This document shows positions 8,151 through 17,352 of a stretch of DNA of 64,000 nt, piece by piece. Source of the stretch: JACOMY01 sp046233115 (GTDB lineage Bacteria; Pseudomonadota; Alphaproteobacteria; Kiloniellales; JACOMY01). The DNA lies in the NCBI GenBank assembly GCA_046233115.1, contig JBJXHM010000006.1, forward strand, positions 124,001-188,000. The letters run 5' to 3'. Position 1 is the stretch's first letter. Each line of letters starts with the position of its first letter. The position numbers and the translations under genes were made by a program. Below the pieces are notes generated by a model. It was not told where the DNA came from and made no database searches. It saw nothing but the letters and a program-made list of their open reading frames with translations.

Positions 8151-9641
8151 ATGAGCCAGATCTTCGACGAGCAAGCGGCGCCCGAGGCGACGGACGACGA
8201 GGATCATCCCAAGGAGAAGTGCGGCGTCGTCGGCATCTGGGGTGACGGCGATGCCTCGCGCAAGACCGCGCTGGGGCTGCACGCGCTGCAGCACCGCGGC
8301 CAGGAGGCCGCCGGCATCGTCTCCTTCGACGGCGAGCGCTTCCATGCCCACCGCGACATGGGCCAGGTCAGCGACATCTTCGGCAGCGAAGCCATCATGA
8401 CCACCCTGAAGGGCAAGGGCGCGATCGGCCACGTGCGCTACTCCACCACCGGCGGCACGGCCCAGCGCAACATCCAGCCGCTCTTCGCTGACCTCGCCAT
8501 CGGCGGCTTCTGCCTCGCCCACAACGGCAACCTCACCAACGCCACCACGGTGCGCAAGCTGCTGGTCGAGCAGGGTGCCATCTTCCAGTCGACCACGGAC
8601 ACCGAGGTCATCGTCCACCTGATCGCGCGCAGCCACGGCAAGACCATGGTCGAGCGCGTGATCGCCGCCCTGCTGCAGGTCGAGGGCGCCTACTCGCTGG
8701 TCTGCATGGGCGACGACTGCGTGATCGGCGTGCGCGACCCGCTGGGCGTGCGCCCGCTGGTGCTGGGCCGGCACGGCAGGTCCTACGTCCTGGCGTCGGA
8801 GACCTGCGCGCTCGACATCCTGGGCGCCGAGTTCCTGCGCGACCTCGAGCCCGGCGAGATGATCATCATCAACGAGGAGGGCCTGCAGTCGATCAAGCCC
8901 TTCCCGCCGGCGCCGCACCGCTTCTGCGTCTTCGAGTACATCTACTTCGCCCGCCCAGACTCGCTGCTGGAGAACCGCTCGGTCTATGCCGCCCGCAAGC
9001 AGATCGGCTCCGAGCTCTCGCGCGAATCGCCAGTCGCCGCCGACGTGGTGATCCCGGTGCCCGACTCCGGCGTGCCGGCAGCACTGGGCTACAGCGAAGA
9101 GAGCGGCATCCCCTTCGAGTTGGGCATCATCCGCAACCACTATGTCGGGCGTACCTTCATCGAGCCGGCACAGCGCATCCGCGATTTCGGCGTCAAGCTG
9201 AAGCACAACGCCAACCGGGCGATGATCGAGGGGCGCCGGGTGATCCTGGTCGACGACTCCATCGTGCGCGGCACCACCTCGGTCAAGATCGTGCAGATGG
9301 TGCGCGCGGCCGGCGCCAAGGAGGTGCACATGCGCATCGCCTCGCCGCCGACGATCCATTCCTGCTTCTACGGCATCGACACCCCGGCCCGCGATGAGCT
9401 GCTGGCCTCGCGCATGAGCGAGCAGCAGATGGCCGAGTACATCGGCGCCGACAGCTTGGCCTTTATCTCGATCGACGGCCTCTACCGTGCCATGGGCCAC
9501 GATGGGCGCGACAACGGTAGGCCGCAGTTCTGCGACGCCTGCCTCACCGGCGACTATCCGACCGCGCTGACCGATCGCGACGCCAAGCGCAACGCCGGCC
9601 GCCCGGACGGCCAGCTCTCGCTGCTACGCGAGTTCGCCTGA
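8151..9641 (+). CDS. purF: Amidophosphoribosyltransferase
   Basis: The protein has 496 aa. It catalyses the first committed step of purine synthesis: glutamine plus PRPP gives phosphoribosylamine. The N-terminal nucleophile is Cys24 in KEKCGVVGIWG; the 23 residues before it form a propeptide expected to be removed. The glutaminase domain includes HALQHRGQEAAGI and GHVRYSTTGG. The PRPP-binding motif VILVDDSIVRGTTS lies near residue 365. The C-terminal CDACLTGDYP motif is the usual purF ending. It sits directly after cvpA with GGGAG upstream of the start. Confidence 0.96.
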   Translation: MSQIFDEQAAPEATDDEDHPKEKCGVVGIWGDGDASRKTALGLHALQHRGQEAAGIVSFDGERFHAHRDMGQVSDIFGSEAIMTTLKGKGAIGHVRYSTTGGTAQRNIQPLFADLAIGGFCLAHNGNLTNATTVRKLLVEQGAIFQSTTDTEVIVHLIARSHGKTMVERVIAALLQVEGAYSLVCMGDDCVIGVRDPLGVRPLVLGRHGRSYVLASETCALDILGAEFLRDLEPGEMIIINEEGLQSIKPFPPAPHRFCVFEYIYFARPDSLLENRSVYAARKQIGSELSRESPVAADVVIPVPDSGVPAALGYSEESGIPFELGIIRNHYVGRTFIEPAQRIRDFGVKLKHNANRAMIEGRRVILVDDSIVRGTTSVKIVQMVRAAGAKEVHMRIASPPTIHSCFYGIDTPARDELLASRMSEQQMAEYIGADSLAFISIDGLYRAMGHDGRDNGRPQFCDACLTGDYPTALTDRDAKRNAGRPDGQLSLLREFA

Positions 9642-9683
9642 GCCATGGCCGGCCCGCCGGCAAGAGTGTGACGCGAGACGGCG

Positions 9684-10226
9684 ATGGCGGTCCTTGGACG
9701 CATCGCCGACGGCCTGGCGGGAACCGCGGGGGCCGCGTTGCTGGCCCAGTTTCCGGCCTTCTATCAGCAGTACCTGCAGCGCCTGGGCGGGCGGCTGGAC
9801 CAGGCGATGATCCAGGTGGAGCGGCTGCAGCAGGCCGCCGGCGAGATGGGCCTCAGCCTCAGCGGCTATGTCCGCCATTTCCTGGAAGCAACCGATCCGG
9901 TGTTCCGCCGCGAGGGCCAGAACCTGGTCGCCACCCTGACCGACGCGCAGCGCCTGAAGGAGACCTATGCCGCGCTGACCGAGGCCACAGCCCTGTCGCG
10001 ACCAATGGTCTTCCTCGATCATTTCGATCCGGATCTGGCCAGCGCCACCTTCGACAGCTACGTTCCGGCCCTGCCGATCGACGGCGAGGGCTTGGTCTAT
10101 GCCGGGCTGGGGCTGCTGGCGGGGCTGGTCGCCCTGGCCAGCTGTCAGCGCTGCGGCCGGCTGGCGCTGCGGCCGCTCCGCCGCCGCAGCAGCAGACAGA
10201 GTGACGTGACAAGGGAAGAAGCGTGA
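9684..10226 (+). CDS. DUF2937-like membrane protein
   Basis: The protein has 180 aa and unknown function. A hydrophobic or amphipathic N-terminus (VLGRIADGLAGTAGAALLAQFPAF) is followed by a region rich in Gln and Leu that looks helical (YLQRLGGRLDQAMIQVERLQ). There is then an ATDPVFRREG motif and a C-terminal transmembrane segment (LVYAGLGLLAGLVALAS). This layout matches the DUF2937 family as I recall it. A basic tail ends the protein. Its last codons overlap the next gene by 4 bases (GTGA), so the two are translated together, with purF upstream in the same direction. Confidence 0.65.
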   Translation: MAVLGRIADGLAGTAGAALLAQFPAFYQQYLQRLGGRLDQAMIQVERLQQAAGEMGLSLSGYVRHFLEATDPVFRREGQNLVATLTDAQRLKETYAALTEATALSRPMVFLDHFDPDLASATFDSYVPALPIDGEGLVYAGLGLLAGLVALASCQRCGRLALRPLRRRSSRQSDVTREEA

Positions 10227-10945
10227 GCGAGAGCAAACCTTTGGCGGATAAGTTGGTGCTGGTGACCGGCGCTTCGCGCGGCCTGGGACGCGAGTTGGCG
10301 CTCGCCGCCGCCGAGGCCGGCGCGCAGTTGATCCTGATCGCCCGGACCGTTGGCGCCCTGGAAGAGGTGGACGACGCCGCGCGCAAGCTGGGGGCAGCGC
10401 CCTCGACCCTTGTGCCGCTGGACCTGAACGAGGGCGATGCCATCGACCAGCTCGGCGCCGCCCTCTATCAGCGCTTCGGCAGGCTGGACGGTCTTGCAGT
10501 TGCCCACGGGACCCTGGGGCAGCTCTCTCCTGTCGGTCATATCCAGCCCAAGACCTGGACCGAGACGCTTACCGTCAACTGCACCGCAGTCTATCGCCTG
10601 ATCCGCTCCCTTTCCCCGCTGCTGGGATTGGCCGAGGCGCCCCGGAGCCTCTTCGTCAGCGACGAGACCGGCAAGGAGCGCGCCTATTGGGCCCCCTACG
10701 CCGCCAGCAAGCGCGCCCTGGAAGCCCTGGTCGAGAGCTACGCGGTCGAGACTCGTAACGAAAAGGTTCGGGTCAACCTGGCCTTCCCGCCGCCGATGGC
10801 GACCGGGCTGCGTGCCAAGGCCTATCCCGGCGAGGATCCCTCGACCCTGGCGAAACCCCAGGACATCGCGCCGCTGCTGGTGCCGCTGTTGTTCCCCAGC
10901 GAGACTCGGCACGGGGAGCGCATGCATCCTGCTCTACACGTTTGA
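10223..10945 (+). CDS. Short-chain dehydrogenase/reductase (SDR), classical type
   Basis: The protein has 240 aa from a GTG start that overlaps the preceding stop. The NAD(P)-binding motif TGASRGLGRELALA is at residues about 15-28. The catalytic YAASK motif (Tyr-x-x-x-Lys) is present, with the upstream Ser in LFVSDETG. The substrate is unknown; an SDR at this place after purF is common in alphaproteobacteria. The last nine codons (MHPALHV and stop) lie in sequence matching the right end of repeat family B. The C-terminus therefore seems to have been rewritten by insertion of a palindromic element. Confidence 0.88.
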   Translation: MSESKPLADKLVLVTGASRGLGRELALAAAEAGAQLILIARTVGALEEVDDAARKLGAAPSTLVPLDLNEGDAIDQLGAALYQRFGRLDGLAVAHGTLGQLSPVGHIQPKTWTETLTVNCTAVYRLIRSLSPLLGLAEAPRSLFVSDETGKERAYWAPYAASKRALEALVESYAVETRNEKVRVNLAFPPPMATGLRAKAYPGEDPSTLAKPQDIAPLLVPLLFPSETRHGERMHPALHV

Positions 10946-11001
10946 AAGATAGAGGGGATTCACGCGATCTGGTGGGTCCACCTGATCGCGATCCGCTCTA
11001 G
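10924..11001. repeat. Palindromic repeat: B right end, linker and element A (copy A1)
   Basis: 10924-10936 (CATCCTGCTCTAC) matches the right end of element B. A linker with TTTGAAAGATAGAGG follows, then element A. A is a near-perfect inverted repeat: 10963-10975 pairs with 10978-10990 (CGCGATCTGGTGG / CCACCTGATCGCG, one mismatch), then ATCCGCTCTAG. Other A copies are at 22430-22488, 33640-33693, 47333-47386 and, inverted, 20560-20620. Confidence 0.85.
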
Positions 11002-11847
11002 CCGAATGAGGCCGGAGCAGGAGGACACCAGGTCGGTCGGAGGTGGCGTCGGGTCCCTGCCCCAGTCTTTCGCAAAGAACAGGGACGGGAGTGGGCCTAG
11101 CCGCAGCCCCTCGGAACCGCCAGCGCGTTCCTGCTCCTCTCGGTGGCAGCACTGCACATTGCCGGGCCCGGGTCGTCTTTACCTTTGCCGCATCCGACAA
11201 AGTGCCGCCCCCTCCCAGGGCCTGCAGCCTATCTAGCTTGCCAGACGAGCCAAGTCGACTTGCGGCCCCAGTCCGGTCTTTCCCGCTTTTAACGGGAAGG
11301 TCGCGCTATCTGCGCTAGAGGCGCTGCTACCGAAGATCCCTTTACTCCCAGTCCATCAATCTTCTTCTAACATTCACGCGCAGGAGACCGGCACCTAACC
11401 TTTTGATACCAAGAAAGCAATCATTGGTTGCCCGCCTCTGCCTTCTTCAAATGAGTTCATTGAATTGAATTCATATGACGATACCAAAACTCATAGATCA
11501 GATCCGTGAATAGCACCCGCTGTCAATGGCTTCCATTGATGGCAGATAGGCACATTGAGGCTCCGATCACCATAGACTCTACACACTCCTGCACCTCTTT
11601 GGAATGACTTCTACGCGTCCTCGACACCTTGTCATCAATAGAAGAACAATCGTAAGAATAGAAACATTCAATGCCATCTTCGGCCACAATCAATTGTTCT
11701 GATGGAATTTAACTAATTGTTTTTATTGAATTTTAAATTATACACTGCTTTACGATAAAATTTACTCCGGCCACGGGGTGACAGATTGAGGGGATTGCAT
11801 ATCACGCAGATGTTGCATAAAACTTGGTGTCTAAATGGGTGATCACA
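11002..11847. other. Long intergenic region, AT-rich in its second half
   Basis: I see no convincing gene. The first 340 bases are GC-rich. They hold a short hairpin, TTCCCG (11280-11285) with CGGGAA (11293-11298). From about 11340 the sequence turns clearly AT-rich with frequent stops in all frames, unlike anything in the flanking housekeeping DNA. It marks the left edge of the accessory island and ends in a probable promoter for the TPR gene. Confidence 0.6.
11717..11744 (+). promoter_or_regulatory. Possible sigma-70 promoter for the TPR/acyltransferase gene
   Basis: A TTGTTT box (11717-11722) and a TATACA box (11739-11744) are 16 bases apart, in AT-rich DNA about 100 bases before the gene start. 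AT-rich DNA produces such matches by chance, so this is a weak prediction. Confidence 0.35.
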
Positions 11848-13830
11848 ATGAATGAAATACGTGAATCCACACATCAAGCGACCGTTCGGAACGGTGAGAG
11901 TGTCTGGTCGCTGGCGGCCATCCGTGCGCTGATAGCCTCGGACAGGTCGCATCGCGATCACGATACGCTGCAACGCAGGGCCGAGCAGCTCCCAGAAGAC
12001 CTCGGTGCTCTGCAAGCAACGGGGGAGTACCTCTTGGCGCGGGGAACCTCTGCCGGCGCGCTATGGATTGCAAGAGAGGGGTTGAAGCATCATCCCGACG
12101 CGTCGAGTCTGCTGCTGCTTGAAGCCAGAGCCCTGCTCGAGGAATTCCATTCCGCCGGCACGACCGATCAGGACGCGCCTTTGCGGGCCAAGACGATGGA
12201 GCGACTGGCTGCCTGCTGCCGCAAGCTGATCGAGGCCCAGCACTACGACCAGGCTGCGGCTCTCGCAACCCGCGCCCTGGAGCTGTCCGAGAGGGACAGC
12301 CGCTTCGCCCTGCTGCACTGCCGTGCACTGATAGGAGCCGCCCGCTACCAAGAGGCCGAGGCCGCGACCACCAGCTACCTCAGGACCTTCCCCACTCAGC
12401 TCCGGCTGAGGACTTTTCGCTGTCGCTGCCTCTTCGAACTGGGCCGCTATAAGGAGGCGGCGGATCTTGCAGCCAGGATCCTGGAGGTACAGCCCGACGA
12501 CGCCATGCTGCAGCTTCTGCTCTGTCGGGCGCTTCTCGAGTACGGCGATCTCGAAACGGCCGAGCAGCAGGCCGATGCAGCCCTGTCCTCCCGTCCCGAC
12601 GACGTCGCGTTGTTGACCGTCAGGGGGCGGGCCCTGCTGGAGCAGGGGCGAGGAGGAGAGTTCTGCACCTGCCTGGCGCCCTCGGCTATTCCCAGTGGTG
12701 GCCGCACCACCGCGCTCTGGAATGTCTACGCCCGCTCGCTGGAACAGGCCGGGCGCTGGCAGGAGGTCGTCGACTGGCTGGAGCCAGTGACGCGCAGCGG
12801 CAAGACGGTGACGCCCGGGGTCTACGAGGCCCTGTCGTCCGCCTACAACCGGCTGGGCCTCGCCGACAAGGCGAAGCAGACCTACAAGGAGCTGGCATCC
12901 CTCCTGTCGGCAATCGTACCCGATGACCTTGCTACCGGCCTGGTGAAGGCCCGCTCGGCCGGCCCCATGAACCTACCCAACCCGACGCTGACCGGACACC
13001 TGCTCGACCGTCTGTGGGAACTGGCCGATCACGAGCGCTGGTCGCGCACCGACTGGACCGAACGGCTTTGCTGGGGCGGCGGCGCACAGCGCATCCTGCG
13101 CAACCTCATGATGGTACAGCCCGACCGGATGGAAGAGATCGTGGCCCTGACCGATTACGGCGACATGACCGCCTTCGAGGAGATCATCGCCCGCGGGCAG
13201 CCCTGTCTCCTGACCGGCGGCCACTATGGCGCCTATGCTGCGGTCGTGGCCATGCTTGTCCACCGCAAGATCCCGACCTGCGTGCTCTCCAAGTACGCCA
13301 TCCCGCCCGAGTTCCTGCCGGAGAACTTCGTCTGCGTGACCGCCGCCAGCCACCCGCGCATCTTCTTGAGGTCGCTGCAGCAGGCCATCTCCGAGGGCCG
13401 AGCGATCGCCGTTTCCGGGGACATCGACACCGACCTGGGGTCGGCCGACAAGGGCTATCGCCTTTCCCTCTACGGACAGGAGATCGACGTTGCCGCGCTG
13501 CCGACTCGCCTGGCCTATCAGTTCGGCCTCCCGACCCTCTGGCTCGAGAGTCTCTTTGAGGGCGAGCGAATCACCATGAGCAGCAAGACCCTGGCTACGT
13601 CCCCGGACAATGAGACAAAAGAAGCCTTCGCCGAGCGCTGGTGGGTCGCTTACCTGACCGAGATGACCCGGGTGTTGAGTACGGATCCGGCCAATCTCTA
13701 CTTCGAGACGGGTCCGGTCCGCAGGGCCTTGCTGGAGCGCGATCACCGCTGCAGCGCCGGCCCCGCGTTGCGGGTCGAGGTGCCCTGGCCCGCCGGGACG
13801 CCAGTCGGCGTTTCAGGCTCGGCTGCCTAG
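11848..13830 (+). CDS. TPR protein with C-terminal lysophospholipid-acyltransferase-like domain
   Basis: The protein has 660 aa from the ATG at 11848; a TTG 24 bases upstream lacks any ribosome-binding site. Residues about 35-350 are helical repeats of TPR type, for example FELGRYKEAADLAARILEV with QPDDA and ALLEYGDLETAEQQADAAL with SSRPDD. Residues about 400-640 resemble the LpxL/HtrB-type acyltransferase fold. A strand-turn PCLLTGGHYGAYAA puts a His (H459) where those enzymes have HxxxxD/E. There is then a VSGDIDTD segment (D525), LYGQEIDVAALPTRLA, a FGLPTLWL strand and the closing LYFETGPVRR. The acidic residue five positions after H459 is Ala, so catalysis is unproven. No signal peptide is seen. 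It is followed by a radical SAM gene 123 nt downstream on the same strand. Confidence 0.7.
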   Translation: MNEIRESTHQATVRNGESVWSLAAIRALIASDRSHRDHDTLQRRAEQLPEDLGALQATGEYLLARGTSAGALWIAREGLKHHPDASSLLLLEARALLEEFHSAGTTDQDAPLRAKTMERLAACCRKLIEAQHYDQAAALATRALELSERDSRFALLHCRALIGAARYQEAEAATTSYLRTFPTQLRLRTFRCRCLFELGRYKEAADLAARILEVQPDDAMLQLLLCRALLEYGDLETAEQQADAALSSRPDDVALLTVRGRALLEQGRGGEFCTCLAPSAIPSGGRTTALWNVYARSLEQAGRWQEVVDWLEPVTRSGKTVTPGVYEALSSAYNRLGLADKAKQTYKELASLLSAIVPDDLATGLVKARSAGPMNLPNPTLTGHLLDRLWELADHERWSRTDWTERLCWGGGAQRILRNLMMVQPDRMEEIVALTDYGDMTAFEEIIARGQPCLLTGGHYGAYAAVVAMLVHRKIPTCVLSKYAIPPEFLPENFVCVTAASHPRIFLRSLQQAISEGRAIAVSGDIDTDLGSADKGYRLSLYGQEIDVAALPTRLAYQFGLPTLWLESLFEGERITMSSKTLATSPDNETKEAFAERWWVAYLTEMTRVLSTDPANLYFETGPVRRALLERDHRCSAGPALRVEVPWPAGTPVGVSGSAA

Positions 13831-13953
13831 CCTTGTGGACTCTGTCGCACACGCACTGGGCTCGTCCCTGTTGCATGCCTGAATAGAAAGCCGCAGGCTT
13901 TTGGCACGGTCTACAATTTTTGTTATTTCACTCCTGATTCGAAGGAGCTCACG

Positions 13954-15114
13954 ATGTCACAGAGGACAGACATAGCGCCGGCTCGGGAGACTCTGAGCCG
14001 CCTCAAGGCGCTGTTGCGAGACGATCCCCATCTCAAGGCGCGCTTCGAGGCCGCGAAGGACGTGATCCGCGTCTTTCGCCGCCCGCGTTTCTACGAGGTC
14101 AGTCAGCGCTGCAATCTCTTCTGTGAGGGCTGCTACTACTTCGAGGGTCCGACTGCCTATCAGCCGGGCGCCAGTGCCAATCTCGAACAGTGGGTCGAGT
14201 TCTTCCGTCGGGAGGCCGACGAACGCCATGTTTCGATGGCTTATTTCATCGGTGCGGAACCGTCACTGGAGCAGGAGCGGCTCTTTGCGGCGAGCGAGTG
14301 CTTCGACTATGGCAACGTCGGCACCAACGGAACGGTCAAGATCGATCCGGCCATTCCCTTCCGCGTGTCGATTTCCTCCTGGGGTGACCCCGATACGGAC
14401 ACCATTATGCGTGGTGCGCCGGCCTTCAGGAAGGCGCTGATCAACTATCGCGGAGACCCGAGAGCGATCGTGGTCTATACGCTGTCGGCCTGGAACCTGG
14501 AGGCCACACGGAAGGTCGCGGAAATGTGCAAGGATCACGGCATCCCGCTGACCTTCAACATGTACTCCCCAACAGCAGCCTTCATGGATAAGGCCAATCG
14601 GGGAGACAAGAACGATAAGGCCTATTTCCGCCTCTCCGAGCCCGGAAAGACGCCTACCTTCGACAAGGCGGGCCTGATCGAGTGCCGGAAGGTCGTGCGT
14701 AGTCTGATGGAGGATTTCCCCGAGACCATCGTCTACACCGGGGCCTACAACGACTGGGTCACTGACCCGAACGGCATGTTCGACATCGACCCCCTCACCG
14801 GAATCGCGATCGACTGCGGGTCGAAGATTCAGGGGACGATGCAGTATTTCGGCAGCGATCTCATGCCCAAGCAGATGAAGTGCTGCACGCCCGATATCGA
14901 CTGTTCGGAATGCCGGATGTACAGCGCCGGCTGGTCGACCCGCCTCCAAATCCAGGCCCGCGACGTGGTCTCGGCCCAGGCTTTCGAGGACTGGTGCGAT
15001 ATCGTCGCCACCCTGGGCGAGATCTTCGTCCTACCGAGGGAGAAGGCTCTGCAGGCCATGGCTCATGCGGATCGGGAAAGCGCCAAGGTGGCACCCCAGT
15101 TCGCTGCCCAATAG
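13954..15114 (+). CDS. Radical SAM protein with C-terminal extra cysteine cluster
   Basis: The protein has 386 aa with a good ribosome-binding site (GAAGGAG) 7 bases before ATG. The 4Fe-4S/SAM motif CNLFCEGC has C53, C57 and C60. A typical partial TIM barrel follows (AYFIGAEPSL takes the place of the usual GGEP motif). The C-terminus carries five more cysteines, C288, C310, C311, C317 and C320, in a CC-x5-C-x2-C arrangement. This suggests an auxiliary Fe-S cluster, as in SPASM or twitch-type enzymes. Such enzymes often modify peptides or sugars; the substrate here is unknown. It shares direction with the TPR gene upstream and converges on the B12-type radical SAM gene, with a palindromic repeat between their ends. 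Confidence 0.85.
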   Translation: MSQRTDIAPARETLSRLKALLRDDPHLKARFEAAKDVIRVFRRPRFYEVSQRCNLFCEGCYYFEGPTAYQPGASANLEQWVEFFRREADERHVSMAYFIGAEPSLEQERLFAASECFDYGNVGTNGTVKIDPAIPFRVSISSWGDPDTDTIMRGAPAFRKALINYRGDPRAIVVYTLSAWNLEATRKVAEMCKDHGIPLTFNMYSPTAAFMDKANRGDKNDKAYFRLSEPGKTPTFDKAGLIECRKVVRSLMEDFPETIVYTGAYNDWVTDPNGMFDIDPLTGIAIDCGSKIQGTMQYFGSDLMPKQMKCCTPDIDCSECRMYSAGWSTRLQIQARDVVSAQAFEDWCDIVATLGEIFVLPREKALQAMAHADRESAKVAPQFAAQ

Positions 15115-15153
15115 GTGGCAGCGCAGACGCAATACACTCTCTCTTTCAAAGAC

Positions 15154-15206
15154 GTAGAGCAGGATTCAGACGGCAAATCCTTTCGATTTGACGTCATCCT
15201 GCTCTA
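15154..15206. repeat. Palindromic repeat B (copy B1)
   Basis: The ends are inverted: GTAGAGCAGGATTC at the left and CATCCTGCTCTAG at the right. The inner palindrome is CAAATC and CGATTTG around a short loop. The left neighbour CTCTTTCAAAGACG matches the linker seen in composite copies. The repeat's last bases (CTA at 15204-15206) are the TAG stop codon of the minus-strand gene. The hairpin may also end transcripts from both sides. Confidence 0.88.
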
Positions 15207-16964
15207 GGCGGTCGGTTTCGCTGCCAGCTTCCGGCGTTGGGCGACAGCCGCACCGTAGGTCTCCATGAGACCGCCGGTCTCCGCCCCCTCCTCTTCATTC
15301 TTGTCCGGGACCAGTGAGCGATCGACGTACCTGCGTCCATGCACGTCGCTGTTCACCTTCTTTGCGATTGCCAAGACCTCACGGGTCACCAGCATCCAGA
15401 GGAGCTTGGCCCGCAGGATCTCGTAGGCCCGCCTTGGGTAGAAGATCAGCGGGCTCTCCAGCGGCATCCCACGCCGACGCTGACGGCGAACCTTGATCCG
15501 ACCCGTTCCGGCCTGCTCCAGCATGACACCCTCGATCGAGAGCGCGCCCTTGAAGGCAATCAGCTTCTTCACCAGACCGGGCCGCAAGGGCCGGCTCTTC
15601 CGCCGCAACACCCGCTCGATGTGTTCCTTGGAGTAGTAGACCTCCGGAATCCGCTTGGTCAGCGCCGTCCATTCCTCGCGCGTCATCCTGGGGTGATCGA
15701 CCACGACATGCTCGGTATCGTACTTGTTCATGTCGGGATCGAGGTCGGCGCCCTGCTTGTAGAGCCGTGCGTGATCCTCCGACCCCGGTAGCGGCGTCAC
15801 CGTTGCGAAGCGGAGATAGTCGATCGGCAGTTCGTCCATGATGATGCGGACGTCGCGTTCGACCGAATCGGGCGTGTCGTGTGCGAAGCCGATCATGTAG
15901 CCCGCGTAGACCTCCATGCCCAGGCGGCGCCAGAGCTGGAACATCTCCCGATACTCCCAGATCTTGTTCTGGCGTTTCTTGGCATCGAGAAGGTTATGCG
16001 GATTGATGCTCTCGATCCCTATGAACAGGGACGAGCAACCTGCAAGCCTACACTTTTCGGCAAAGCGCGGGATCTTGTAGGCCAAGGCGTCGATCTGGAT
16101 CGTGAAGGTGAACTTCAAGCCCTCCTTGCGGCGCAGGTGGATCAGACGATCGAGGATCGGTTCCCAGTTCCGATTCCGCGCAAAGTTGTCATCGGTGATG
16201 GCAAAGAGCGTGATCCCCTCCTTGTGGTAGCGCCGGATCAGGGCTTCCACATCATCGGCGGATCGATAGCGGCTCTTGCGGCCCTGGACGTTGATGATGG
16301 AGCAGAAGGAGCACTGATAGGGACAGCCGCGGCCGGCATCCAAAGTCACGTGCCAGATGCTGTCCGCACTGACGTACTCCGGCGGCAGGCTCGGTAGCGG
16401 TTGCCCCTCGAGGCCGGGCAGATCGCTGAGGAAGTTGTAGACCGGCTTGACCGTCCCTTGACGCAGATCGCGCAGCAAGACATCGATGCAGCCCTCCGCG
16501 TCACCGGCGAAGAGGATGACGCCGGCATCGCGCGCCTCCACAAGGTCCGGCGGCAGGTCCGGCAGCATGGCGATACAGCCGGAAACGTGGAAGCCGCCGA
16601 CGACGACGGTGAGGTCCAGCGCCCGAAAGAAGAGAGCGATGTCCATCGCCCTGGGAAACTCGTTGGTCTGGACCCCGACCAGGGCGACGCAACTCCCCTG
16701 CGCACCCTGCTGGACCCAAGCAGCGATCCTCTTCATGGGCAGCACGCCGTCGATCTCGTAGTGGGACTGCATCTGCAGTTCGACGTCGGGGCCCATGACC
16801 TGCCGTGCGGCGCAGTCCTCCAGGATACCGTTCAACACCGCGACCGTGTTCGGTGGTTGCCAGGCCTGCCGCCACTGGATGACGTACCCCTCGTCGTCGT
16901 AGTGAGACGGACTGATCAGAGCGATCCTGACTTCATTCTCAGTCGATGCCACGCCGGTCCCCAT
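15204..16964 (-). CDS. B12-binding-domain radical SAM enzyme
   Basis: The protein has 586 aa from the ATG at 16964 (MGTGVASTENEVRIALISPS); a longer frame upstream lacks family similarity. Residues 10-200 form a Rossmann-like cobalamin-binding domain (VALVGVQTNEF, VVVGGFHVSG). The radical SAM motif GRGCPYQCSFCS has C214, C218 and C221, followed by ITDDNFARN and FIGIESINPHNL, as in BchE/HpnJ-type enzymes. Such proteins do methyl transfers, ring closures or other radical reactions; no DxHxxG motif is seen, so B12 would bind base-off. The C-terminal 130 residues are basic (RKSRPLRPGLVKK). The stop codon lies inside repeat B1. Function is not identified. Confidence 0.85.
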   Translation of the reverse strand: MGTGVASTENEVRIALISPSHYDDEGYVIQWRQAWQPPNTVAVLNGILEDCAARQVMGPDVELQMQSHYEIDGVLPMKRIAAWVQQGAQGSCVALVGVQTNEFPRAMDIALFFRALDLTVVVGGFHVSGCIAMLPDLPPDLVEARDAGVILFAGDAEGCIDVLLRDLRQGTVKPVYNFLSDLPGLEGQPLPSLPPEYVSADSIWHVTLDAGRGCPYQCSFCSIINVQGRKSRYRSADDVEALIRRYHKEGITLFAITDDNFARNRNWEPILDRLIHLRRKEGLKFTFTIQIDALAYKIPRFAEKCRLAGCSSLFIGIESINPHNLLDAKKRQNKIWEYREMFQLWRRLGMEVYAGYMIGFAHDTPDSVERDVRIIMDELPIDYLRFATVTPLPGSEDHARLYKQGADLDPDMNKYDTEHVVVDHPRMTREEWTALTKRIPEVYYSKEHIERVLRRKSRPLRPGLVKKLIAFKGALSIEGVMLEQAGTGRIKVRRQRRRGMPLESPLIFYPRRAYEILRAKLLWMLVTREVLAIAKKVNSDVHGRRYVDRSLVPDKNEEEGAETGGLMETYGAAVAQRRKLAAKPTA

Positions 16965-17352
16965 TTTGCCCTGCCAAAGACATAGCTCCCTCTCAGCAGC
17001 TCCGCTCGGCACGGCTGCTAACAGGCTTCGTCTCGCTCCCCTGAAGGCCAAGCTGCTGTCGATCTGACCGGTGCCCCTACGACGCCGTATCGGCCATGGG
17101 GCCTTGCAGACCGCCGAGGCCCCACTGTGCGTTTTGGAGCAGCCCGCACAGGCGGCAACACTCAACCTTCGATTATCAAACTATCATAATTGAACTCGCC
17201 GTCCTAGATGATATCACTTCTCTCATTGAGATGAGGGCGGACTCACCGACGATCGCGGGCAGAACAACGCTGATTGATCGACCGCAATCGGGTTCAGGCT
17301 ATTTTTGATTGAAAATGGATGATGGTCTGAATTTTCGATATATAACAAGGAC
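16965..17352. other. Intergenic region, partly AT-rich
   Basis: No convincing gene is seen. It lies upstream of the B12-type radical SAM gene and after the end of the 942-aa gene (both on the minus strand). 17160-17350 is AT-rich, so it may hold the promoter of the radical SAM gene. No clear box pair stands out. Confidence 0.5.

Noticed and set aside
8013..9500. Long minus-strand frame opposite purF
   Set aside because: Shadow of purF; the encoded sequence is Asp/His/Gln-rich without any recognisable domain.
11006..11318. Short plus-strand frames in the intergenic region after the SDR gene
   Set aside because: No ribosome-binding site, biased composition and no family features; the region also contains repeat debris.
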